The notes under the pieces are model-generated. The model did not search any database and was not told where the DNA came from. It worked only from the letters and a program-made list of their open reading frames with translations. A stretch of DNA of 20,967 nt. Origin: CAYMDP01 sp964389375. Lineage in GTDB: Bacteria > Bdellovibrionota > Bdellovibrionia > Bdellovibrionales > UBA1609. Made by a program: the position numbers and the translations under genes. Numbering within the stretch: position 1 is the stretch's first letter; each line of letters starts with the position of its first letter. Positions 5,553 to 12,270 of this stretch are shown here, piece by piece. The stretch is taken from the NCBI GenBank assembly GCA_964389375.1, contig CAYMDP010000049.1, forward strand, positions 1 through 20,967, in the 5' to 3' direction.

Positions 5553-6386
5553 ATGGGTCTTCGTATATCAACAAACCTGCCTTCATTGGCAGCGCAAAAG
5601 ACAATGGCCTCTAACCAAAGAGAAATTCAAAAGAGTTTCACTCAGCTTTCATCAGGAAGTCGAATTACGAAAGCAGCGGACGATGCCGCAGGTCTTTCGA
5701 TCAGTGAAACCTTAAAGTCCACGATTCGTGGCTTCGGACAAGCTCAGCGTAACGCGAACGATGGTATATCTATGGTTCAAGTTGCAGAAGGTGGCTTGGG
5801 AGAAATTAGTAATATTTTAACTCGTCTAAGAGAACTCGGCGTGCAAGCGGCTTCAGACACGGTCGGTGAGACAGAGCGTGCCTTCTTGGATAAAGAAGTC
5901 CAGCAGCTGAAGAATGAGTCTGAGCGTATTGCTCGCTCCACTCGTTTTAGTTCTCAAAATCTTCTTGATGGAACGGGTTCAGAGTATTCATTTCAAGTCG
6001 ATATTAACAATGATGACTTCGTGGATCGTATTGCCTTTGATGCAAGTGTATTGAATGCAACAAATTCAGAGCTTGGAATCGAAGACTTCGATTATTCTAC
6101 CAAAGAAGGTGCTCGTGAAGCCCTAGAGGTCTTAGAGACCTCGCAAAAACAAGTCAACGGTTACCGCGCCAATTTAGGTGCGATTCAAAATCGATTGATT
6201 TCGACAACCGAGAACTTAGGTTCAGCAATGGAGAACTTCTCGGCTGCGAACTCTCGAATTCGAGATACAGATGTGGCCAGCTCTTCTGCCGAACTCGCAC
6301 GAAACAACATTCTCTTAAATGCATCGGTCGGCGTGTTGGCACAAGCAAACCAACAAGGTGCCATGGCTTTAAGATTGATCGGTTAA
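5553..6386 (+). CDS. fliC: Flagellin 3
   Basis: This is a 277-residue flagellin. The ATG at 5553 has a full AGGAGG at six bases and gives MGLRISTN; an upstream in-frame start at 5475 is rejected because it adds 26 residues not found in the family. Conserved parts are QLSSGSRITKAADDAAGLSI and RLRELGVQAASDTVGE at the N-terminal side, and QNRLISTTENL, NSRIRDTDVA and VGVLAQANQQGAMALRLIG at the C-terminus. The central region is short (FQVDINNDDF to LGIEDFDY), so surface domains are minimal. By eye it is about three-quarters identical to flagellin 4 and has the same length, pointing to a recent duplication that included upstream DNA. Single-gene unit with its own terminator. Confidence 0.96.
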   Translation: MGLRISTNLPSLAAQKTMASNQREIQKSFTQLSSGSRITKAADDAAGLSISETLKSTIRGFGQAQRNANDGISMVQVAEGGLGEISNILTRLRELGVQAASDTVGETERAFLDKEVQQLKNESERIARSTRFSSQNLLDGTGSEYSFQVDINNDDFVDRIAFDASVLNATNSELGIEDFDYSTKEGAREALEVLETSQKQVNGYRANLGAIQNRLISTTENLGSAMENFSAANSRIRDTDVASSSAELARNNILLNASVGVLAQANQQGAMALRLIG

Positions 6387-6448
6387 TTGTTAGAATTGGT
6401 TTTTGAGGGGGAGTTGCACTCTTTTCTTCCCCGAACTACCCACACTGG

Positions 6449-6484
6449 CCCAAGGGACCCACAAGCCCTTGGGTCTCCTTTTTT
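6449..6484 (+). terminator. Intrinsic terminator of flagellin 3
   Basis: CCCAAGGG (6449-6456) pairs perfectly with CCCTTGGG (6466-6473) over a nine-base loop. TCTCC and then six T residues follow. It lies 63 bases after the stop. Confidence 0.85.
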
Positions 6485-6664
6485 GCACTGGACGACCAGA
6501 AGGTCTCGGCACACCTTGGTCTATTATATAAAGGTCTGATCGACCAAGAGACAGACTAGGAAATTCTCCACACCAAAGTCCTGAAACTCCCAGACGAACA
6601 GTCAGATTCCCTTGATGAAGGTCTAGAAGTTATACATCTTTAGTCCAGATCCGCTGGACGCGAC

Positions 6665-6691
6665 TTCAGTTTTGCCCGACCTCGCCGAATG
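6665..6691 (+). promoter_or_regulatory. Possible sigma-28-like promoter of flagellin 4
   Basis: TTCA at 6665, 15 bases, then GCCGAATG at 6684-6691. This has the same layout and flanking sequence as the candidate promoter of flagellin 3. The -35 element is poor, so the call rests on conservation between the two paralogues. Confidence 0.45.
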
Positions 6692-6848
6692 AATAGGCAC
6701 AAGGCAACAGAGACCCAGACGGTCTGGTCGAGCTAGACCAGGTTTGTCTAAAATCTGAAGCTTTGTGTGGGTGAAAAAACAAAGACAATTGCGTTTTAAA
6801 ACAGCGCGCTTAAAAGCTACAGGGAGTAGGTGCCCTATGGTTTTTGGG

Positions 6849-6863
6849 ACGAGATGGTCTCGT
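6849..6863 (+). promoter_or_regulatory. Leader hairpin upstream of flagellin 4 ribosome binding site
   Basis: ACGAGA-TGG-TCTCGT forms six perfect pairs with a three-base loop, ending 13 bases before AGGAG at 6877. Its size and position match the hairpin before flagellin 3 although the stem sequence is different. Confidence 0.5.
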
Positions 6864-6888
6864 ATTGTCAAAACAAAGGAGAGCGACC

Positions 6889-7722
6889 ATGGGATTAAGA
6901 ATATCAACAAACCTTCCAGCGATTAATGCGCAAAGAACAATGGCAGGCAGTCAGCGCGAACTTCAAAGAAGTTTCGCACAGTTGTCTTCTGGAAGTCGAA
7001 TTACAAAGGCCGCAGATGATGCTGCCGGTTTATCTATTAGTGAAACTTTAAAATCAACAATTCGTGGCTATTCGCAAGCTTCACGAAACGCCAACGATGG
7101 TATCTCAATGGTGCAGGTTGCAGAAGGCGGACTTGGTGAGATTAGCAATATCTTAACTCGTCTAAGAGAGTTGGGAGTACAAGCGGCTTCTGACACTGTC
7201 GGCGAAACAGAGCGAACTTTCTTGGACAAAGAAGTTCAGCAGCTTAAGAATGAGGTTCAGCGTATTTCTGAGTCAACTCGATTTGGAGCTACAAAACTTC
7301 TCGATGGAAGCGGCGAAGAATTAACGATTCAAGTCGATATTAACAATAATGAATTTCAAGATCGAATTTCATTCGATGCAAGTCAACAAGAGGCGACATT
7401 GTCAGCTCTTGGAATTGACGGATTCGATTTTACTACAAAAGAAGGCGCTCAAGAGTCTCTAGAAGTTCTAGAGGGTGCACAGAAAAACGTAAACGGGATG
7501 CGTGCAAACCTTGGAGCATTACAAAACAGATTGGTTTCTACGACTGAGAACTTGGGTGTTGCGATCGAGAATTTCTCGGCTGCAAATTCTCGAGTGCGAG
7601 ATACAGATGTTGCCGATTCTTCTGCACAAATGGCGAAGAACAATATCTTGTTGAACGCTTCGGTTGGAGTTATGGCTCAGGCCAACCAACAGCCAGCAAT
7701 GGCACTTAGACTTATTGGCTAA
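6889..7722 (+). CDS. fliC: Flagellin 4
   Basis: This is a 277-residue flagellin, the closest relative of flagellin 3 in this window. The ATG at 6889 follows AGGAG at seven bases and gives MGLRISTNLPAINAQRTM; the in-frame start at 6844 is rejected. The N-terminal D0/D1 contains QLSSGSRITKAADDAAGLSI and RLRELGVQAASDTVGE. The C-terminal part has QNRLVSTTENL, NSRVRDTDVA and VGVMAQANQQPAMALRLIG. Differences from flagellin 3 concentrate in the short centre (residues about 130-190), the part expected to face outwards. It is transcribed as a single gene with a strong terminator, and is followed by flaG-like, fliD and fliS genes. It is one of the two paralogues with the most canonical termini. Confidence 0.96.
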   Translation: MGLRISTNLPAINAQRTMAGSQRELQRSFAQLSSGSRITKAADDAAGLSISETLKSTIRGYSQASRNANDGISMVQVAEGGLGEISNILTRLRELGVQAASDTVGETERTFLDKEVQQLKNEVQRISESTRFGATKLLDGSGEELTIQVDINNNEFQDRISFDASQQEATLSALGIDGFDFTTKEGAQESLEVLEGAQKNVNGMRANLGALQNRLVSTTENLGVAIENFSAANSRVRDTDVADSSAQMAKNNILLNASVGVMAQANQQPAMALRLIG

Positions 7723-7774
7723 GTTTAATCAAATTAATTTAGGATTTCTGATTTCTCCTTTGAAATCACCTACT

Positions 7775-7805
7775 GCCTCTGGGACTTTGGTCCCAGAGGC
7801 TTTTT
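7775..7805 (+). terminator. Intrinsic terminator of flagellin 4
   Basis: GCCTCTGGGAC (7775-7785) pairs perfectly with GTCCCAGAGGC (7790-7800), loop TTTG, followed by five T residues. It is the strongest terminator stem in the window. Confidence 0.95.
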
Positions 7806-7835
7806 GTGCTTTCGTCTAGATCTCTGGGCTGGTCC

Positions 7836-7863
7836 TGAATTTTTGGGCAAAAATTGCCGATCT
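7836..7863 (+). promoter_or_regulatory. Possible sigma-28-like promoter of flaG-like gene
   Basis: TGAA at 7836, 16 bases, then GCCGATCT at 7856-7863. The -10 is good, but the -35 and spacing are off by one. If used, transcription would begin about four bases before the ATG at 7874, giving a nearly leaderless message. This fits the lack of a Shine-Dalgarno sequence. Confidence 0.4.
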
Positions 7864-7873
7864 GTTAGACAAG

Positions 7874-8242
7874 ATGAATATCAAAGGATTTAACCCCAAC
7901 TCAGCATTCGATCTTAGGGTCCGGCAGGATTCAGTAGACACGGTTAAAACCAAAGAAAGTACCGATCGTGATGCCGACGGTAGACAGCAAAATCCAGATC
8001 AAGAAGCCCGTCGCCACCTTACAGAAACCGAACTTCAAGAGTCCTTAGCAAAGTTAAAAGCCCATGCAGGTATTCAGTCCAATGGTCTTTTGGTTAGGGT
8101 CGAAGTCCAGTCTGATCACAAAGTGATCTTTATCGAAGACGCTCAAGGAAATCTAGTCAAGCGTCTGTCCGAGGCAGACCTATGGAGTATGACTCAGAAT
8201 TTTGATCAATCCAAAGGTCGACTGCTGAATAGGGCCAGTTAG
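7874..8242 (+). CDS. flaG: FlaG-like protein
   Basis: The product has 122 residues. The N-terminal half (residues about 15-60) is polar and probably disordered, with many Asp, Gln and Arg. The C-terminal half has the FlaG pattern: a helix (ELQESLAKLKAHAG), then strands LLVRVEVQSD and KVIFIEDAQGN, then VKRLSEADLW, matching the family's conserved ending in which the strand pair is followed by V/I-R-x-I-P/S-x-E. FlaG proteins are flagellar accessory proteins usually encoded between flagellin and fliD, as here, and in some species affect filament length. No Shine-Dalgarno sequence is visible. The gene precedes fliD by 112 bases with no terminator, so the two could share a transcript. The low-complexity N-terminus makes the homology modest, and the position supports it. 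Confidence 0.75.
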   Translation: MNIKGFNPNSAFDLRVRQDSVDTVKTKESTDRDADGRQQNPDQEARRHLTETELQESLAKLKAHAGIQSNGLLVRVEVQSDHKVIFIEDAQGNLVKRLSEADLWSMTQNFDQSKGRLLNRAS

Positions 8243-8354
8243 TTGACACCCACCTCTCCCGCAATTCGAAGGTCTAAGACGGATTATTGACTCACGTATT
8301 CCGTATCAAATCTGAGAGAATTAAAGAACTCACCCGATTCATGGAGGAAGTGCG

Positions 8355-9728
8355 GTGGCTTCGATAAGCATAGGAGGAATGGCAACAGGCTTACCACCAA
8401 ATTTGGTGGAGCAGCTTATTGAAGCCGAGCGCATTCCTATTCGTAATATCGAAGCCAAAAAAGGCCAGCAAGAAAGCAAATTAAAACTTGTAAACGAACT
8501 CGAGACAAAACTTGGAGACATCACCAAGTCCTTGGGAGATTTGGCATCGACGCGTGGGTTTTCCGATATGAAACTCGAGACTGGCGACGCAAATATTGTT
8601 CAAGGAACAGTAGATCCAGGTGCTAGCTCGACGGGAAGCTGGAACATCGAGGTATTAGAGCTGGCGCAAAAGGCGGCGGCAATTACCAACGGTTTCCCTG
8701 ATAAAGATAAAACTGAGATCGGAGTCGGATATTTTCGCTTCGAGACTCCGGATGGTCCCAAAGAAGTTTACATCAAGGGTGGGTCCAGCACTTTAGAAGG
8801 AGCTGCGAATGCAATTAATAATGCGAATGTGGGTGTTCGCGCAAGTGTTCTGAATGACCGAAAAGATCCCGATGCGCCATTTAAGCTAGTGATTTCGGGT
8901 GAAGCTGTAGGCGGCGATAGTCGAATTAGCTATCCGACTTTGTATTTTCTAGATGGAGATCAGGATATCTTTTTCGACGAAACTCGAGAAGCCAAAAATG
9001 GTGTCGTCAAACTGGATGGTTTTGAATTTGAAGTCAGTGATAATCAGGTTAAAGATGTTATTCCCGGAGTGGTCTTAGATCTTAAGCAGGCCAGTCCCGG
9101 AAAGACTGTCAATATTTCTGTACGAGAAAACAGAGAAGTGGTCTCTGGAAAAATTAAAAGCTTCGTCGACGGAATGAACGGAGTTTTAGGCTTTATTCAA
9201 AGTCAAAACAAGCTGAATGAAAAAAGTGATACTAGCTCAACCCTTGGGGGCGATGGCCTCCTAAGAAGTATCGAAAACCGAATGAGACGTCTGATCCAAA
9301 ATCAACAAATGGGCGTGGGTGGAAGTATTAATCGACTTAACCAACTTGGAATCACCTTCAATCGAAATGGAACTTTGACCTTCGAGGAAGAGCGATTTAA
9401 CCAAGTTTTGGCAAAAGACCCGGTCGGCGTTCAGAAATTTTTTGCCGGAAACGGATTTGACACTGGTTTTATCCCAGCGGTTAAACGAGAGCTCGGTACG
9501 ATCATGGATGGGGTCTTTGGTCCAATTCCTCAAAGAAAAAAGGGTTTGACCGACCGGATTGATCAGATGGATCGGCAAATCGAAAACAAAGAACGGCAAC
9601 TGGTAAAACGGGAAGATACTCTTAGACGAAAATTCGCCAAGCTCGAAGAGACAGTGTCACGACTTAAGTCACAGGGAAGCGCCCTCAGTGGAATGGGCGG
9701 GGGACCAGGACAGGGTGGCGGAGGCTAA
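8355..9728 (+). CDS. fliD: Flagellar filament cap protein FliD
   Basis: The product has 457 residues. It forms the pentameric cap at the filament tip under which exported flagellin folds. The start is a GTG at 8355 with GGAGGAAG four bases upstream, giving MASISIGG. The FliD N-terminal domain includes GGMATGLPPNLVEQLIEAERIPI (residues about 8-30) and the SGSWNIEVLELAQ region. The central part carries flagellin-hook-like segments. The C-terminal FliD domain (about 240-430) has SIENRMRRLIQ, RLNQLGITFNRNGTLTFEEERF and a long coiled coil from about residue 395. The tail is unusual: it ends in a glycine-rich stretch GGGPGQGGGG. Length is normal for the family. A GGTCTAA motif lies upstream at 8271. 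fliS follows after 62 bases. Confidence 0.95.
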   Translation: MASISIGGMATGLPPNLVEQLIEAERIPIRNIEAKKGQQESKLKLVNELETKLGDITKSLGDLASTRGFSDMKLETGDANIVQGTVDPGASSTGSWNIEVLELAQKAAAITNGFPDKDKTEIGVGYFRFETPDGPKEVYIKGGSSTLEGAANAINNANVGVRASVLNDRKDPDAPFKLVISGEAVGGDSRISYPTLYFLDGDQDIFFDETREAKNGVVKLDGFEFEVSDNQVKDVIPGVVLDLKQASPGKTVNISVRENREVVSGKIKSFVDGMNGVLGFIQSQNKLNEKSDTSSTLGGDGLLRSIENRMRRLIQNQQMGVGGSINRLNQLGITFNRNGTLTFEEERFNQVLAKDPVGVQKFFAGNGFDTGFIPAVKRELGTIMDGVFGPIPQRKKGLTDRIDQMDRQIENKERQLVKREDTLRRKFAKLEETVSRLKSQGSALSGMGGGPGQGGGG

Positions 9729-9734
9729 TATGTG

Positions 9735-9761
9735 TAAAGCTTATAGACAATATTCCGAAAA
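9735..9761 (+). promoter_or_regulatory. Sigma-28-type promoter of fliS
   Basis: TAAA at 9735-9738, exactly 15 bases, then TCCGAAAA at 9754-9761. The -35 element is perfect and the -10 matches GCCGATAA at six of eight positions. It lies in the short gap between fliD and fliS, about 30 bases before the start codon, so fliS and the next gene could be transcribed apart from fliD. Confidence 0.6.
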
Positions 9762-9790
9762 GTTAAGCGTACAACAATTGGAGAGAACCA

Positions 9791-10186
9791 TTGGTTAAGA
9801 ACGGCTTTCAAAAATATAAAACGACATCTGTTCAAAGCGCCAGTCGAGAGAAGCTCTTGCTGATGATGTATGAAGGTGCGATCAAGTTTACAAAGAAAGC
9901 GATTTTGGCAATTGATCAAAAAGATATCGCTGAGCGTGGCTATAACATTGGACGGACCTACGACATTATCATGGAACTGAATAATACCTTAAATCACGAA
10001 GTCGGCGGCGAGATCTCACGAAATCTTGAACAGCTTTATATGTACATTACCGACCAACTAACCCAGGCCAACGCAACCGGAAAACGAGAGCATCTTGATT
10101 CAGTAGTTAAAGTCCTAGAGACGCTTTATACAGGATGGCAGGAAGCCATTGAGAAGCTCAAGAAAGAAGAATTAAAAAAAGCTTAA
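9791..10186 (+). CDS. fliS: Flagellin export chaperone FliS
   Basis: The product has 131 residues, a normal FliS length. FliS binds the C-terminus of flagellin in the cytoplasm and prevents premature polymerisation. The sequence has the hallmark FQKYKTTSVQSASREKLLLMMYEGAIKF (split here by helix 1, residues 6-33), IGRTYDIIMELNNTLN, and LYMYITDQLTQAN, followed by the last helix with VVKVLETLYTGWQEAI. The start is a TTG at 9791 with GGAGAG five bases upstream; no ATG or GTG lies nearby. A rare start codon might keep the chaperone level low relative to flagellin. It has a possible sigma-28 promoter of its own and is followed after 18 bases by a small helical protein gene. Confidence 0.95.
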   Translation: MVKNGFQKYKTTSVQSASREKLLLMMYEGAIKFTKKAILAIDQKDIAERGYNIGRTYDIIMELNNTLNHEVGGEISRNLEQLYMYITDQLTQANATGKREHLDSVVKVLETLYTGWQEAIEKLKKEELKKA

Positions 10187-10204
10187 ATACTCCATGGAGG
10201 GAAC

Positions 10205-10630
10205 ATGCAAGAAATTATCCGCTTACTCAACGACAAGAACGGGCATCTAGAGAAGTTTCTTAATTTTAATGAAATTGAGCTGATGAATTTCTTTGATGGC
10301 CATTTTGAAAATCTGGACCATTTTTACCAGGCGCGTGAGGTGATTTTAAATATCATTTCTCGAATTGATGAACTAGTCGAAGAGGCTCAAGATCTTCAAG
10401 AGGATAATGTTCAAATCACGGATCAACAAAAACGTGAAATTCTTCAGGCCCTAGAGAAGAAGAACAATCTTGTGACAGAGATTCTTTCTTTAGATCTTCA
10501 GATTCTTTCGGCCATCGAGGCAGAAAAATCTCGCATCATCAAAGATCTTTCACAGGTTAAGATGGCGAAGAAAGCAATGAAGGGTTACCGATCAAAGTCT
10601 AAAACGAATCGTTTAGACGAAGAGGCTTAG
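10205..10630 (+). CDS. Small helical protein, possible FlgN/FliT-type flagellar chaperone
   Basis: The product has 141 residues. The ATG is preceded by GGAGGG three bases upstream. The protein is almost entirely helical: amphipathic segments at about 30-65 (DHFYQAREVILNIISRIDEL), 75-110 (QQKREILQALEKKNNLVTEI) and 105-130, with a basic tail. There is no signal or membrane segment. FliT, the FliD chaperone, often follows fliS and has this size and helical layout, so a chaperone role for FliD or hook-associated proteins is inferred from position. The sequence itself does not show a clear FliT or FlgN signature. A terminator at 10693 closes the fliS transcript. Confidence 0.7.
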   Translation: MQEIIRLLNDKNGHLEKFLNFNEIELMNFFDGHFENLDHFYQAREVILNIISRIDELVEEAQDLQEDNVQITDQQKREILQALEKKNNLVTEILSLDLQILSAIEAEKSRIIKDLSQVKMAKKAMKGYRSKSKTNRLDEEA

Positions 10631-10692
10631 ACTCAAATTGTTGGGTTCTAGATCTTAGACCAGTCGACATTCTGACCCGACTAAAAGCAAAG

Positions 10693-10719
10693 TCAGTCAA
10701 ATTTCCGACTGATTTTTTT
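10693..10719 (+). terminator. Intrinsic terminator after the fliS unit
   Basis: TCAGTC (10693-10698) pairs with GACTGA (10707-10712) over an eight-base loop, followed by seven T residues. Weak flanking pairs extend the stem. It separates the chaperone genes from the glycosyltransferase operon. TCTAGA and TTAGACC motifs lie upstream at about 10648-10661. Confidence 0.8.
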
Positions 10720-10793
10720 GCTAGCCTCAATCTGATGCCCGCCCAGCCTTGGCATCTCCGTTGCTCTTAAGGTTCCTAGACGGAGGAATCTTT

Positions 10794-11645
10794 ATGTTCG
10801 AGCGCGACCAACAGATCCATGATGAAAATCTTAAGACTCAAGTTAGACCAGAGGCTAAGTCTGGGGACAAAACTGAAAGTCGGCGACATGCAATCCAAGA
10901 TTTCGATGAAGAGACTCTTCAGGCTGCTGAAGCCGAGGCCCTAAATCGTGCCTCAACCTTGTACGAAGTCGGAATGAGGTTCTTTGAGCAAGGAAAAGAC
11001 AAAGAGGCTCTTCAGTATTTTTTATCCGCATTGGAATACATCAAGGTCGAAGGTCAACTGTTGTTTACGGTGTATAAGGCCATCGGCAATTCTTTTGTTC
11101 GTCTTCAAGACTTCGATGCAGCGGAAGAGTATTACAATAAGGCCTTTGCCATGGATCCAGATTCTGATGTCTTACTTGTGAACTATGGAACTTTAGAGAT
11201 TCAACGAAATGCCCTCAACAAAGCGGTCGAGCGTTTTCGTCAAGCTGTACAGTTGAATCCCATGAATGATCGAGCTTGGGTTGGTTTGGGTATGGCTCAT
11301 AGGCAATTTGGAGACTTGGATTTAGCATGGGCAAACATTGAGCGTGCTTTAGATATCAACCCTAAAAATGAGTCCGCCTTACATCTTTTAGTCGATTGGG
11401 GTGCTCGAGACTCGCGCTTTTCTTTGACGATCGAGACCATTCAGCGGGTCTTGCAAACGGGCGCCGAACAAAATGAGCTTCGGTTTTGTCTAGCGAAACT
11501 TTTGTTCTTAGGGGGACGTTTGGATCAGTCTATTCAAACGACCCAAGAAATTCTGTCTTTCGATCCCCACTTCCCAGGCGCCGCGGAATTTTATAAAGCC
11601 GTTCAAGATGAGTATCGGGAGCGACAGGTGAATGAGCGAAGTTGA
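10794..11645 (+). CDS. TPR-repeat protein at the head of the glycosyltransferase operon
   Basis: The product has 283 residues. The ATG at 10794 is chosen because GGAGG (10782-10786) lies seven bases before it; an in-frame TTG at 10749 lacks such a site. After a charged N-terminus (residues 1-45), the protein is made of about five tetratricopeptide-like helical pairs. The clearest are LFTVYKAIGNSFVRLQDFDAAEEYYNKA, VLLVNYGTLEIQRNALNKAVERFRQA and AWVGLGMAHRQFGDLDLAWANIERA, with the usual Pro after each (MDPDSD, LNPMND, INPKNE). TPR arrays bind other proteins. In some bacteria TPR domains deliver flagellin to a glycosyltransferase (FlmG type), so a role as substrate adaptor for the enzymes downstream is a reasonable inference. 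It overlaps the next gene by 14 bases. Confidence 0.88.
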   Translation: MFERDQQIHDENLKTQVRPEAKSGDKTESRRHAIQDFDEETLQAAEAEALNRASTLYEVGMRFFEQGKDKEALQYFLSALEYIKVEGQLLFTVYKAIGNSFVRLQDFDAAEEYYNKAFAMDPDSDVLLVNYGTLEIQRNALNKAVERFRQAVQLNPMNDRAWVGLGMAHRQFGDLDLAWANIERALDINPKNESALHLLVDWGARDSRFSLTIETIQRVLQTGAEQNELRFCLAKLLFLGGRLDQSIQTTQEILSFDPHFPGAAEFYKAVQDEYRERQVNERS

Positions 11646-12270
11646 GACCAGTCAAAGCCAGGATGGCTTTCCCATTTTAAAAGTCGAAGGTCGTCTAACG
11701 GCCTCTCGAGTCGCTCCTTGGCGTGAAGCCGAGAAGTTGGTTCAGCAATGGAGCGAGCAACTTCAAGGGTCGAATTCGGTGATCCTTCTTGGTTTGGCCT
11801 CGGGCTTTCATGTCGTTGAGTTTATGAAAAGGGATCCCAAGCTTCAAATCTTAGTGATCGAGAGACGATCCGAGCTTTTAGAGTTTTTCGCAAAGACATT
11901 TTCTGCGGAATCTAAAAAAATACAGGTCCTCCTAGGAGAAGATTTTAAGTCCTTAAGTGCTTCGGCTCACTTGCGATCCATCGTCCAGAAATCTTACCGT
12001 GTTTTTATGCATCCCTCTTTGCAGGGCAAGGATCTCGAATTTTATTCCGAGATTTACGAAGACCTGCTGGGCAGAAGTCCTCTTGGACTAAAATTTTTGG
12101 TTCAGCAGCGAAAGTCCCTGTCGGCTTTGATCCAACTTGAAAAGCTTTTATTAATCAAGGACTCCCGAAGACCATTAAGTTTAAAAACCTTGGTCGAGCT
12201 CGAGCGAGACGATGTGGGTCAGCAAATAGAAAGTCGAAAGCTTCATTTTCTGCGGGAACTGATCAAATGA
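11632..12270 (+). CDS. Maf-type (motility accessory factor) N-terminal domain protein, short form
   Basis: The product has 212 residues. The segment LTASRVAPWREAEKLVQQW (about 22-40), then SVILLGLASGFHVVEFM (49-65) and KLQILVIERRSELLEFF, follow the pattern of the N-terminal domain of Maf flagellin-modification proteins: a dipeptide-Pro-x-x-EA helix, a hydrophobic strand ending in GLxxGxH, and a strand ending in acidic/basic residues as in a nucleotide-binding fold. Full Maf proteins are around 600 residues and continue into the central DUF115-type domain thought to transfer pseudaminic or legionaminic acid; that part is absent here. This looks like a reduced or stand-alone form. The gene lies between the TPR gene (14-base overlap) and a family-9 glycosyltransferase (ATGA overlap), so a role in flagellar glycosylation is inferred. 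Confidence in the gene is high and in the family moderate. Confidence 0.7.
   Translation: MSEVETSQSQDGFPILKVEGRLTASRVAPWREAEKLVQQWSEQLQGSNSVILLGLASGFHVVEFMKRDPKLQILVIERRSELLEFFAKTFSAESKKIQVLLGEDFKSLSASAHLRSIVQKSYRVFMHPSLQGKDLEFYSEIYEDLLGRSPLGLKFLVQQRKSLSALIQLEKLLLIKDSRRPLSLKTLVELERDDVGQQIESRKLHFLRELIK

Larger units (their letters stand above)
6387..6888 (+). other. Terminator, promoter and leader region before flagellin 4
   Basis: No gene is supported in these 502 bases. After the flagellin 3 terminator there is a cluster of GGTCT motifs (6502, 6518, 6533), GGTCTAG at 6620, a block at 6654-6687 shared with the flagellin 3 upstream region, a weak sigma-28-like promoter (6665-6691) and a CTGGTC/GACCAG dyad (6724-6741). 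A leader of about 190 bases follows, with hairpins CTTTGT/ACAAAG near 6760-6785 and ACGAGA/TCTCGT at 6849-6863. Confidence 0.6.
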
